Below are positions 44,441 to 55,183 of a DNA stretch of 64,000 bases, piece after piece. Where the stretch lies: NCBI GenBank assembly GCA_013176395.1, contig JABMLP010000018.1, forward strand, positions 62,001-126,000, written 5' to 3'. The notes under the pieces were generated by a model. It was not told the origin of the DNA and made no database searches. It saw only the letters and a program-made list of their open reading frames with translations. Each line of letters starts with the position of its first letter. Position 1 is the stretch's first letter. The translations under genes and the position numbers were made by a program. Origin of the DNA: Venturia oleaginea. Its lineage: Eukaryota; Ascomycota; Dothideomycetes; Venturiales; Venturiaceae.

Positions 44441-45685
44441 TATCGCGGTATACAAGCCTCCCATCATCTCGGTATCTTCAAGTCCTAAATATAGACCCAA
44501 AGCCAGCAGAGCAGGAGAACCTATTTGCAAAGTTGGTAATGAACCCGAACTGCCATGTGGAGAGAACTTGACATTAAAGCGTGGTACGAGGGGGACTGCA
44601 AATTTGGCTGATTATCTGGCGACGATTGGGTACCGTCTTTTCGAGGTCAAGCGCTCGATCTATACTTTCGCAATCAATCTTCTCCGGAAGACAAGCAACA
44701 CTACTACATGCGTAGTCCTCGTTCTTTACGGCAAATATCCGAGAATAGCTCTCGGCTTCTAATCGGGAATATCGGAAGGATGAATATCCGAACTACGGAC
44801 ATAGAATAGATTACCCAGTCATTCTTAGAACTTCACGTGCATTGACTGTGACTGAACGTTCGGAGAAGATGACTTACGGGAGTGCAAGTCGAGCGCTTGA
44901 CCCCGAAAAGAGCAGTACCGATCCGTGACTTAATACCTCTTCCGAGAACTAGAGACAGTAAAAAGTGCTTTGACTTTGCTCATGGATCTTGGAACGTGAT
45001 TGGATAGCCGCGACTGTGTCAAACGGGCACCCCTACCATTGCGTCGACTAGACTATCATCAACAGTCGCCCCAGCGAGTTATATGACTAAATAAGATTCT
45101 TTCTGGCAATCTGAGGTGCAATCTGTTTTTCTTGAACAGCTGTCTTTCATCCGTGTCTGTGTACGCTGCTGTGCGATGAGATCACAACAGCAATGGTTGT
45201 TGGAAGGAGTATCCTCATGCTATTGCCTCCACCTGCGCCAGCGTGGCTACTCTCTGTCACTGGAGTTTGTTTACTGCCCAATTGGGCTTAGTGTATTACT
45301 ATATAGCTGAGATCCTCCGGATCTCACCCTCAATACACTTGTGACTTAACTTTCATACTTCAACAATGGTGAGAAATTGAAATTCCCACTGTAGTAAATT
45401 TGAGGTGGAATCGAATACATCTTTATGATTGGAGGTTGACATGGCTCTCGAATGCTTAAAGCTTTGTTTGACTTGAGCGGGAAGTGGACGCAATAGAGGA
45501 CTTTACACTCGAACAGTTCCGCCAGCTCCTCGTACTCGTCGTGGCTGACTTCCATCACAGCCTAGTTAATTAGATCCTTTTATTTCGCGGTTCTCTTTTC
45601 CCAAATCCAGGGTCGACTGGTGCCATTCGGGGACTGTGATCTTGAAGTTGAAGACTGCGATTTAAATCCTTTTAATTCTTGAAAA
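44441..45685. other. 1.2-kb region between MITE and NSE1
   Basis: A plus-strand open frame runs to 44762 but begins inside the MITE and has no recognised domain. The rest has no supported gene. The 3' UTR of NSE1 lies at the right end. Confidence 0.45.
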
Positions 45686-46806
45686 TCAATCAGATATTGC
45701 TTCCGCGTCTTCCTCTTCCTCATCCAGATCATCCTCTTCTTGCATCGTTGACCTTCTTCTCCGCGCTTGTGAAGTACGATTAGATTGTCTTGAGTTTGAG
45801 AAGCCATTCGTTGAGGGTCGCGTGTTTGACTTGCCCGCACTGCCACCAAGTGCTCTTTCTCCTACGAACTTGTCCCCTGTCCAGTCAGTCTTGCATGTTG
45901 GACATTTCTTATCGGTGTGCGTCCGGAAGAAAGCAGTTGCGCAAAAGTCGTGGAACCGGCTTGGGCATTCGCGATTCGCGCATCGTAGTCCCTAGAAAAC
46001 TGTCATTGGTTTTTAATACAGTTGATACGCTTCTGTACGTACCACAGTAACAATTTCCTTGCATCCACTGCACGACTTTATCCTCTGCCACTCCTCATCT
46101 TCTTCATTATACGTTTCCACCAACCAGCCTCTCAGCTCCATTAATTGTCTCGGACTTAAAGAGTAAAACCCGGTCCTGCTCTTTTCAAACCTGTCTTCCT
46201 CCACCAATTCGCCTAGGAGCTTTTCCGCTCGATCCTGCGTTATGCCTGTTGAGCTTGTGCCCTGAGTAATTTGCGTCGAGCCTACAGCACTCTCTCTATC
46301 CCTCGGGGCCTTTGCCAATCTCAGCGCATCCATGCCCTTCACGGCCATGACCTCCCTGTTCTGTGTGTTGTTCGTCTCGAACATGGCATCGAGGACGCGT
46401 TTCACAAAGGCAATCTCATCGGGTGTGTATGAAGTGGCCAGCTGAGTCTGCGGATCCGACGTCGTATTGACCAAAGAATATAATCGGGTATCGGAACTTC
46501 TTCTCTCTGCTTTCTGGGGGTATGTGGAGCGGATTTCGTATTCGTAGTTCTCAGCGGCGAGGTTTATGGTGTTTATGTAGGATTCCAAGTCTTCGTAGGT
46601 TACATCGTTTGGCAATGTCGGCCGCCGTTCTACATGCTCGTCAGTACGGTTTGTGCGAGTGTTGAGGAGTACATGCCGTAGATGGACATAATCTTCGCTA
46701 AGATGGGCTGTGCTTGGGGAAATGTGATGGTCGGGCGGGCAAAGAATGCCTGGAGGAAGGCGCGGTGGCCATTATGATAATGACCATCTGGATCCGGGGA
46801 GGCCAT
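45686..46806 (-). CDS. NSE1: Non-structural maintenance of chromosomes element 1 (SMC5/6 complex), 340 aa
   Basis: Three exons (46806-46677, 46629-46043, 45991-45686) give 340 residues. N-terminal helices (HRAFLQAFFARPTITFPQAQPIL) and the block LVNTTSDPQTQLATSYTPDEIAFVKRVLDAMFE are characteristic of Nse1. The C-terminal RING-like domain is built from CSGCKEIV (end of exon 2) and GLRCANRECPSRFHDFC ... KKCPTCKTDW (exon 3), a Zn-binding ubiquitin-ligase-type fold. Nse1 works with Nse3 and Nse4 in the SMC5/6 complex in DNA repair in the nucleus. A Glu/Asp-rich tail follows. The first intron must start with GC (GCATGT...TAG) to keep frame: no GT donor gives a continuous protein. Confidence 0.9.
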
Positions 46807-48323
46807 AAATGTGGTGTTGTATTTCTAGTAGAGCTATGGTCTAAATGTACGCGTCTCGATTAAAACACGGTCTCACGTGATGAGAGAGCATTGGCCTTGC
46901 AAATGACGACCTGCCTACGGTAGTTGAGATCATCAACTTCACCATCTCTACTCCGTACTGGTATTGACTTTCGGTTAACAGACCGATCTCACAGTGTCAT
47001 CCTACGAGTATACTCGGTCTTCATCCAATGGCTATGTATAGAACCATCTCCTGTTTACTACGGTGAGTATGGTCTGATGGATAATAAAAGTCAGTGGATC
47101 CCCCTTATCCGATCCATACTTCACAGCAAGAACACCCCTACGGAGATCTAGACGCTACACGTTTATGATCCATCAGACCAAAGTATTCAAGTAACATGCC
47201 CGGTCTTCATCCCACGGTTACAATATGTATAGACTCATCTCCTGTTTATTTAAGGAACACATCAACTAATCTACCTTTGACTACCCGTCTGATTCGTATA
47301 TCAACGTGGATCTTCTCAAATAGGAATCTGAAAAGATAATGAGCAGTCGTCAAACTGGCGCTCAGACTCGTCCAGCTGACGGTAGAGACAATGCACTGGT
47401 CGTATTCCTCAGTTACGCACAAAGATAAGCAGTTTTTTTTACATCTCGCCCCGTAATTATAGAGTGGTCTAAAGGGATTCCACCAGATTAATAAGGGATA
47501 AGATAACAGATACTAATTAGTGCTTACAGACCCGAACGTACCGTACGTCCGCTTTTCGAGTCATCGAGGAAACGAACCAGTACTTCTCTCCTTGGCCGTC
47601 TGAGAGCCAGTTGGACGACTGCTCACTTTTTTTCAGATTCCTCAATCACTCGAAACCCACAATAGTTCATTCTTACCCCTCAAGTGACAAGACCGCCTCG
47701 AAAAAGGCTAGATATAGCTCATGAAAGCTTCTATCCTCAACCGTCAACGCATTATCAACTTGGTGTGGAGCAGAATTGCGGGCGTCACTCCGTCAGTCAA
47801 TCAAAAGATATGGGAAATGTCCAGATTGATGCACATGCGGTTTTCGAGCGATGTCCATTACGCCCCATAAACTTCCTATTCTGTAATATGGTAATCTATG
47901 GCTATCTTCGATGGTAGAAAACCACTCGACTGCGTGCTGCACACGTCATCGGTCACTCAAAACCCACAATATCTCTTATCTGGTTTTCGGTGGAGAGGGA
48001 TTTTTACGCAATTCAGGTCCTTAACCAAAACCATACCACAAAGGAGGGTGTTCTTTAATCTGCCTCCATCTATTACTTTAACAGGTTTGGTGTGTGCCTG
48101 AGCTTCGAGCAATCGTTGAAAAGCTGGGACGAGATAAGGGACAGCTAAATCTAGAGCCTCGAATTCTAGAAGATAACCTTGATTAATTCGAGCTCCGATA
48201 TACGATATCATGGCCACATGCTACTTTTTTCCTAAGCATACGAAGATGAGCCGGAAGAAGACCGCGGGAAAGCTGTACTAACTACATAAGAGTCGATTGT
48301 TTCTATCAAACCGGATGCCTCAA
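46807..48323. other. 1.5-kb intergenic region with a repeat structure
   Basis: Apart from the repeat structure at 47013-47247 I see no supported feature. A minus-strand frame at 47957-48217 has no recognised domain. Confidence 0.45.
47013..47247. repeat. 45-bp direct repeats flanking a stem-loop
   Basis: The block CGGTCTTCATCC...ATGTATAGA...CATCTCCTGTTTA occurs at about 47015-47057 and again at about 47200-47247 with a few changes. Between them lies an inverted repeat, GGTCTGATGGAT at 47071 and its complement ATCCATCAGACC at 47168, separated by about 85 bases. This could be a solo remnant of a small mobile element or a duplication around a hairpin. Confidence 0.65.
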
Positions 48324-48392
48324 TCAATCAGCACCTTTCACATCATTCGATCAGCATCTTTCACCTCATTCAATCAGCACCTTTCACTCCTT
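48324..48392. repeat. Three tandem 23-bp units before a secreted-protein gene
   Basis: Units at 48324, 48347 and 48370 read TCAATCAGCACCTTTCACAT or close to it in their first 20 bases, with two or three differences between copies. The array ends 34 bases before the ATG of the next gene and so lies in its 5' leader or core promoter. Confidence 0.85.
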
Positions 48393-48426
48393 ACGAAACA
48401 AATCCGCTCTTCAGCAATCCATAACC

Positions 48427-48992
48427 ATGCGTTTCCAAACCATCATCGCTATCCCCCTGTTCTTCGCGGCAGCCTTTGCAGCACCAATCGAAACCGAAGC
48501 CGCTACCACAGAAGGCGAAGAAAAAATCTGCATAGTAGGAAAATGTATCAGTGCTGGTAAAGGAAGGTGCCAAGTGCAACGTTGACCGTACGTACATCTC
48601 TCAGGAGGCGATCTGGATAAAAGACTAATTATACCGACCAGAATGTTTCGCGGCCGAAGCCAATTCCATCACCGCTTGCGCTCAGGCAGTCTACAAACCG
48701 ACCGGATTCAACGACGCGTATTGTGCCGCTGCTATCGTCTCTAACATTTTTAACGCGGTATGATTCCCGAGTCCTGCTCTCTTCCCCCCAGATACGAAAA
48801 TCTGTAATTACTTTCACCGGCTGACTATTTATCTTGCAGCCACAATCATGCAAGGATTGCCTGCCTCGCCAAGCTTGTTACTCTGAAAGTTGGCAGCGCC
48901 AAAATCGGCAACCCCTAGTTGCTACAGGGCAGTCTGGAGCTTACCGTGTCCACTGTGTAGATGCTGGATCAGCGATCACGTCTCTGGACTGA
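48427..48992 (+). CDS. Small secreted cysteine-containing protein, about 132 aa
   Basis: Model of three exons: 48427-48556, 48642-48757, 48840-48992. The signal peptide is clear (IIAIPLFFAAAFAAP, residues 1-19). Intron 1 (GTAAAG...CCAG, with a GACTAAT branch-like site) joins KCISA to the second exon, which begins ECFAAEANSITACA. Intron 2 (GTATGA...GCAG) leads to SCKDCLPRQACY. About nine cysteines result, a typical disulfide-rich secreted protein. If intron 1 is retained the product is only 52 residues, ending QVQR. The third exon's downstream part is less certain, and the true stop could come after another intron. No family recognised; candidate effector or surface peptide. Confidence 0.55.
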
Positions 48993-49829
48993 TCTCGACT
49001 AGTTCGAGCGTACTCTTCTTCTATTGTCCATTTTTTTCTTTCGCTTCGTTTCGTGGGGGTCAACATGTCCAACACATGAGTTTAGAGTATCGGGGTTTCG
49101 ATCGTGCTGGAGGACTTCCGAGAAGCTTAACAAATCTAATCTCTGCGAGGATCTATCTTATCAACGTACATATTATTCCATTTATGAGTTTACCCCTTGT
49201 CTTCTCCGCATCTAATATTATGTGATTTGTTCGCATGATGTACCTACCATATCTCAGCCTTACAAAATTCTTCTCAATAATCGGTCTTCTCGATCATGCC
49301 GTCAGGACTCCCGAAAATCTTCACAAACATTCAATTTCAACGAGTGTCTTACCGAAATATTTTTTCCCATAATCAGTTTCCCCCATGTCGTCTCCGTACA
49401 ATATAATTTATTTGCATGGTTTGCCTAGCTCAGCCTTGCGAGATTCCTTCTCATCGGGCCGAATCATGTATCCTCGAATCAGAATAGATCATACCATCTT
49501 AGCCTTATCTTTGGGCAAAAAAATAGGCGCTGGAGACATTCATATAGACAATCTCCAGGGGTACAGGCAACCTTTGATTAGAAGTTCCCCACAGGACTTC
49601 ATGATATCGGGAATGACTCCATTCCATCCCGCTTCCCGTATAGTGTTTCCCGAATCCGCAGGACTTGGTATCTATCGGGCATGATCCCATCCAATCCCGC
49701 TTCCCGTACCGTGTTCCCAAATCCACGCCGAGGGTGATTAAATTCCCGGTGACAGTCCAAATGGATGAGTTCTGGGAACCTTTGGGAGCCTCCAAGGAGA
49801 TGCAAACATCACTATCGAACAGGACACCT
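48993..49829. other. Intergenic region between convergent genes
   Basis: About 840 bases. A CCCGCTTCCCGTA motif recurs at about 49628 and 49688, part of a partial duplication of about 60 bases. No gene supported. Confidence 0.45.
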
Positions 49830-51929
49830 TCAAGCATCTTCAGCAGTGTCATCCTCGAAAGACATGAACGGAGAAGAATTCTCTCGACTCCGCCTGATAG
49901 GGCTCCCCAGACGAACTCCATCCACATCTTCTAAGCTGGCTTTAGACTCAGCCTCATCACCACCCTGCCTATCTTCTGGCTCGATCCATTCCGCCACAGT
50001 CGTATCCACACAGTGAGCCTTATATCCCAGTTTGCAGCTACGACATCCATTCCTAGCGCAAACGTGACCCTTATAGCAAGCTCCTCGCCTGCATCCTCCT
50101 TTCCTGGCACAAGGGATCTCTCTCGCAAGGTGTCGTAGAACGTTGATAAGTTCCGGAGCTAGAGGACTGTGATCGTATGGACAATCGTCGCTGCGACAGC
50201 TTCCGGCGAGCTGATGGTCGTTGCACAGCTTATTACCGTTCTGAATGCGCTTTTTGAGGATAAGATGATCATCTGTAGAAGCTCTTGGGAGCCTCATGTC
50301 GATTCTGTAACCGTCCCTGTTGAGCGGAATAAGGTGGCGGTTTGGTTGAGGCAGTACGGTGTCTAGAGTGGGCTTGGGAGACATCGAGCCGTTGGTGGAA
50401 GTGTCTTTCTTGGCTAATGCGGCAGCCATATTAGAACGAACGTCACGAACGTCACGTCCGTCTGGGCCAATGTGTTGGTAGCGGCATTTGTCTCCGTGTC
50501 TGCACTCTCTACCGGGCTGTCATTCTAGTCAGAATCAAGTAAGGAACCAGTAATCGGAGGAATTTGAGTATACTCATTACATAGCTCGGGCGAAGATGAA
50601 ATTTGAGCATACTCAGATATATTCAGGATCATTTTGACGTACCTTTCCGAAGTGGGCGCAGATAATTCTCGTGCCAGCATGATCGCGATTCTCAACATAG
50701 TGAGATGTCGGTCGGTTGTACGGCGCGGTTGGGATAGGTCCATTGTTACCGTATTTTGAGTAAGCAGTATTGTCGAGAGAGGTTGTGCGAAACACTGAAG
50801 GAAACTCCTCAATACGGAGACCTAAGTTTCGAAATTCCGGGCTCAATTGGGCCGCTTTGACGAGTGTTATGCGGTCCATTTTATTGATATATGGAGTGAG
50901 AAGCGAAAGATAGCCATTGTCATGGCAGCCAGCGAAGAAGATATGCTTGCATTGGCTGTTGTCGATAAATAGCCTGAAGTGCTCTAAACTATTTGTCAGT
51001 ATCATGTGTATTGCAATCAGGAAGAACGAGCATACCTCTAATCTTGAAGTCGGCTGCTTCTTTCTTGTCTCCAGCATCGATGAAGTCGAATAGCTCTTGA
51101 GATCTTGTAAAGCTAGCAGTGAACGGAGCCAAGGCACGTGCTTCGCCCCCACACAGGCTCGAACGAGCTGATGCTTTTGACAGACCTTGAAGATTTGCGT
51201 AGATACGGACCATTATACGACACCGGGCTACATCTTTGCCCAAACGGGGCAGATGTTCTTCGATTTGCTGATGGAGGTGCTGGGCAGCATCAACGCCGCC
51301 GGACCGGATGAGTTGATCTGTAAACTGACAACGCGCGGCGTGTATTAGCAGTGTGCACTTGAGTAAATGCGAATGCTGCATGAATCAAAGGTCTTCAGAA
51401 ATTTAATACACCGGGCAAGGTATCAAGTTGATTGAGATCAGGTTACCAAAATTCCTGACGAGATTTCAGATTTGATTTGCCAGGAATTTGTCGACATCGA
51501 TGCATGATTTTCAATAATGAACTTACGTTATACCCATCTCCATCAACCAACATGAGGACGAAAGGGTTCTTGTCTTGATCCTTTGCCAACTTCTTGTACC
51601 TTTCTCGAGCTTCGCGAACTTCCTCATAATCACTCTTGAGACGCCGATAGTCCTCAATCATGTGTTCGTACTTTTCGGTCAGAGTCTGTAAGGCCAGGTC
51701 AGCTGGGAAACAAGTACTAGGTTTGGATAATGCCGAACAGCGAACGCCTGATCGATATCGAGATATCAAAATTTCCAGGAATTTTGAGGGGTTCGTCTGA
51801 TTTGACGTGTCCACAACTTCAAAATTTCGGCCGAGTACCTACTTGTAGAGCAGCATTTTGAGCCGCATTCGTAATCTTAAAAGCGTCGAGCTGTTCCTCT
51901 AAGCCATCAATATCGTGGTCAGTCAGCAT
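49830..51929 (-). CDS. NYN/PIN-like domain plus CCCH zinc-finger protein, 520 aa
   Basis: Five exons (51929-51843, 51685-51527, 51324-51036, 50983-50643, 50516-49830) give 520 residues. The N-terminus is a coiled coil (EEQLDAFKITNAAQ, then EKYEHMIEDYRRLKSDYEEVREARERYKKL). A domain with the strand VLMLVDGDGYN, then a helix with FDFIDAGDKKEAADFKIREHFRLF and the strand HIFFAGCHDNGY follows. The spaced Asp residues resemble the acidic metal site of NYN/PIN nucleases. CCCH-type zinc fingers come next (CAHFGK joined to PGRECRHGDKCRYQH; CNDHQLAGSCRSDDCPYDH), then a further Cys-rich stretch (CARKGGCRRGACYKGHVC). This suggests an RNA-binding, possibly RNA-cleaving, cytoplasmic protein. The start at 51929 is chosen because upstream in-frame codons (to 52175) lack domain character. 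Confidence 0.85.
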
Positions 51930-52622
51930 TGTGCACTTGGCTGCCAGGCTTCCACTATCGAGCCGCGATGGTAATGGTGTCGATTCCAGGTCATCGAAGG
52001 TACGTTGGCCGTACAGTGAGAGCGGAACAGGAGATATTTGCTGAGGATTGTCTGTTTGTTGGCAGATGAGTTGTTGAAAGTGCCCGTGTTTGCGGCCCAG
52101 CCCCGAATTTATTTGCTCCACTTGCTTGGCGCCGATTATCCGCGAGAGAAGAATCGAACAAAAACGCGTCATCACGTGCAGTCGGACATAACCTGTAGAT
52201 ACAACTAGTGTTCGTTGGAATTGACGGTACCGCTCATGCCAGTGTTTCCGGTTTCGAATCCCATTTTAACTGTAACTCGAGAGGCAATGAATGGATGACG
52301 CCATTGTATTACGATAAAGAGCCTACGATAAAGAGCCCATTCCATTTACATGCATTGCTTGATGTCCTTCGTACTATATACAACACTATGCAACATGCAC
52401 CCGAACAAAACGCCAATGAGAAGGTATACCGCAAATCAAAATCAAGGTTGAGAATGACAAACTTTTGCTTGCCTGGCGTCAAGAGCATAGCATATTCGAA
52501 GGCCAGAACGACCAGCTTGCAAGGCCCTGGGACATTTGCTCAGCCAAATAGAACCGTATCACGATGAGTCAACTTTTCCAACCACTCCTCCCATAGTAAT
52601 CGAACACAACGAATCGCAAGAA
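51930..52622. other. Intergenic region between two minus-strand genes
   Basis: Promoter of the NYN/CCCH gene and 3' flank of ILV2. A short perfect duplication (ACGATAAAGAGCC, twice near 52311-52338) is the only structure noticed. Confidence 0.45.
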
Positions 52623-54792
52623 CTACCTCCCAGAGCGTTCTCTGGTTTGAGATCTGCGGGCCTTTTCTTTCTCTATTACGGTATTAGTGTTGGGTTGAAA
52701 AAAAGAATGGATTTTTCACGTACCAGCATCGTACATCAGGAACTCGTGCAAAGCTGATCCACCTGGCACCATTGGTAAGACGGGAATCTTTTGGTCCACG
52801 ACAACCTCCAGCAGAGCAGGACCTTCCTGATCAAGGAGCCATTGAATCTTCTCTTCTAACTGCGCAGGCTTGACTGCACGATTGGCCGAAACACCCATGG
52901 CCTCTCCCAGCTTGACGAAATCGGCATTCTTCTGGTGGGTGTGTGCGAATCGATCCTTGTAGAATAAACTCTGCCATTGCGTGACCATACCTTGCTCTTC
53001 GTTGTTGAGAATGATGATTTTGACGCCGATGTTGAACTCTGCTGCAGTAGATAGCTCGGTCAATGTCATACTGAAAGAAGCATCGCCGTCTATGTCAATA
53101 ACGATAGCCTCTGGTCGGCCGACCTTGGCTCCAATAGCAGCTGGAAGTCCGAACCCCATAGTTCCCAGACCGCCAGATGTGATCATGGTTCGTGGATGTG
53201 TCCATCGGAAGTGCTGAGCAGCCCACATTTGATGCTGACCGACACCAGTTGTGATGACAACCTTTTCCTTGAATGGTTCAGTCATCTTTGAAAGAGTAGC
53301 AATGACGGTTTGCGGTTTAATCAAGCCATTGACACCCTCTCGTTCGTAATCCCATGGGAAGCGCTTCTTCCAGTCATCGATCTGACCCAACCATTCAGGT
53401 CTCGATGAAACGGCGTTGATGTGCGGGAGCATCAGAGAAATGTTGGTGGCCACGTCGCCTTCCACGGCCTCAGTCGCCTGCACAACCTTGTTGATGTTCT
53501 TGGGCATGATTTCGAAGTGGACAATACCACCACGGCCTTCTGCGGCAGCAGCTTTCGCTGCAGGAGCGAACTTGGTGATGTTTCCAGTGATACGATCGTC
53601 AAATCGAGCACCGAGAGCGAGGATCAAATCGGCCTCTTGAATGGACATGTTGGCATAGGCAGATCCGTGCATGCCGAGCATGTGGAGAGATTTGTTGTCA
53701 TGTTCGTCATAGGCACCTAGTCCTTGCAGGGTCGTTGTCACTGGGATGCAAGCTTTGTCCGCAAGCTCCTTCAGTACTCTGGGACCCTCTGGCGTGGCCA
53801 GAATTCCCTGACCAGCGTAAATCACAGGCTTCTTGGAAATGTTGAGGAGATCTGCTGCCCTCTTGATTGTGGCTTCGAGCTGTCTGACACTGATATCTCG
53901 TGCCGCTACAGTTGCTGCGCTGGGATGCGAAGGGATGGCGCTTTGGACAGGAATTGGTCGCGATAAAATGCCGCCAGTCACATCTTTGGGTAAGTCCACA
54001 AGAACGGGTCCAGGTCGTCCAGAAGTGGCGATTTCGAAGGCTTCATTTATCCGTCGCGGTAATTCTGCGATGTTTTTCACCATGACATTCCACTTGGTGC
54101 ATGCTCTTGATATGCCCACAATGTCTGCTTCCTGGAAAGCGTCGGATCCAATGGCGGTAGTAGGGACCTGACCGCAGAAGACTACCATGGGTGTTCCGTC
54201 CATAAGAGCATCCTGCATGGGCGTCACAACATTTGTTGCGCCCGGCCCAGAAGTCACAAGAACCACACCGCATTTGCCCGTAGCTCGCGCATAACCCTCG
54301 GCCATATGGCCAGCACCCTGTTCATGTCGTGGGAGGATGAAATCGAAGTGTTTTGAGTTATACAGAGCATCGAAAACGGGAAGAATAGCTCCTCCTGGGT
54401 AACCAACTGCGGTACATGTCAGTGTATGGCGATTGAAAAATTTGCTTGCCACGGTGCATACAAATGTGCTTCACATTCTGCCGCAGCATCATCTCGTGGA
54501 AGATCTCTCCGCCAGTCATTCCAACAAAGGAATGATCCAATTCCTGGGCCCTGTAGGGCCGCAGAGGCGAGACTTCATTCCTTCTCGAGTCGTCTCTGTT
54601 GAAAGCGGGACTTGGTACTGGTCGCTCAGCGGTGGCGGTAGCGGTGCTCTGGGTTCGTTTCGACGTTTCTGTGGCGACCTTGGACTGAACAGTCTTTCGG
54701 GTTGGGGTGACAGCAGCGACTGAAGGCGACGTGGAGAACCGGCGGGCTTTGCTCAGGCATTGTAAAGTGCCTCGTGCCCGTCTTGGCAGCAT
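52623..54792 (-). CDS. ILV2: Acetolactate synthase catalytic subunit, mitochondrial, 687 aa
   Basis: Three exons (54792-54462, 54406-52724, 52672-52623) give 687 residues. It condenses two pyruvates, or pyruvate and 2-oxobutyrate, in the first common step of branched-chain amino acid synthesis, using thiamine diphosphate, Mg and FAD. The N-terminus is Arg/Ser/Thr-rich without acidic residues (MLPRRARGTLQCLSKARRFS), a mitochondrial presequence. Landmarks: GYPGGAILPVFD, the catalytic glutamate in RHEQGAGHMAEGYARATG, the FAD/herbicide-site region, and the ThDP motif GDASF ... IILNNEEQG near residue 570. A 50-nt last exon supplies the C-terminal tail EKEKARRSQTRERSGR. It is divergent from the TRAPPC12-like gene. 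Confidence 0.97.
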
Positions 54793-55183
54793 GCTGTGTT
54801 GGTGTGTGGGTGTGCGTGGGAGGATTTGGAGGTCAATGCAATGCAATGGCAGCAAAAGGTATGGCTGAGGAGAGTCACAGTCGCTTGTATGTGTAGTGGG
54901 CGTTTCTTATGAGTGAGAAACTCGTGAAGCCCTAGATATGGTAGAGTCAGAGCCACCAGAACCGCCCTCCCTCTCCTCTTCTCTCTCCACAATTTGATCC
55001 GACATCGGTAGATGGACCTTGGCTAACACGACCATTACTGAGAGCCTCAGGCACGAGTCTACATAGTGCATATACAAGTCGACATGGTGCATACATCAGT
55101 GCACATGGTGCATACACGAGTCTACATAGTGCATAGTACCTCCTCATAGATCCCATTCTGACCACTGTCAACTGTGGTATACC
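54793..55183. other. Divergent promoter between ILV2 and the TRAPPC12-like gene
   Basis: 391 bases hold both start regions. It contains the 21-bp repeat array listed separately. I looked for a Gcn4-type TGACTC site, known to control ILV genes. TGACTC is not obvious on either strand close to 54793, although a GAGTCA-like AGAGTCACAG lies near 54872-54882. Confidence 0.5.
55057..55140. repeat. Four tandem 21-bp units
   Basis: Units start at 55057, 55078, 55099 and 55120 and share the core ACATRGTGCATA (R = A or G). Units 1 and 4 start GTCTACATAGTGCATA; units 2 and 3 have ACATGGTGCATACA. The last unit ends 43 bases before the ATG at 55184. Confidence 0.9.

Noticed and set aside
44370..44762. 130-codon plus-strand open frame after MITE family 2
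   Set aside because: It begins inside the MITE terminal repeat and shows no recognised domain. Probably chance.
47957..48217. 86-codon minus-strand frame with LLEFEALDLAVPYLVPAFQRLL
   Set aside because: It looks helical but matches no family I know, lacks neighbouring exons and a clear promoter, so there is not enough support for a gene.
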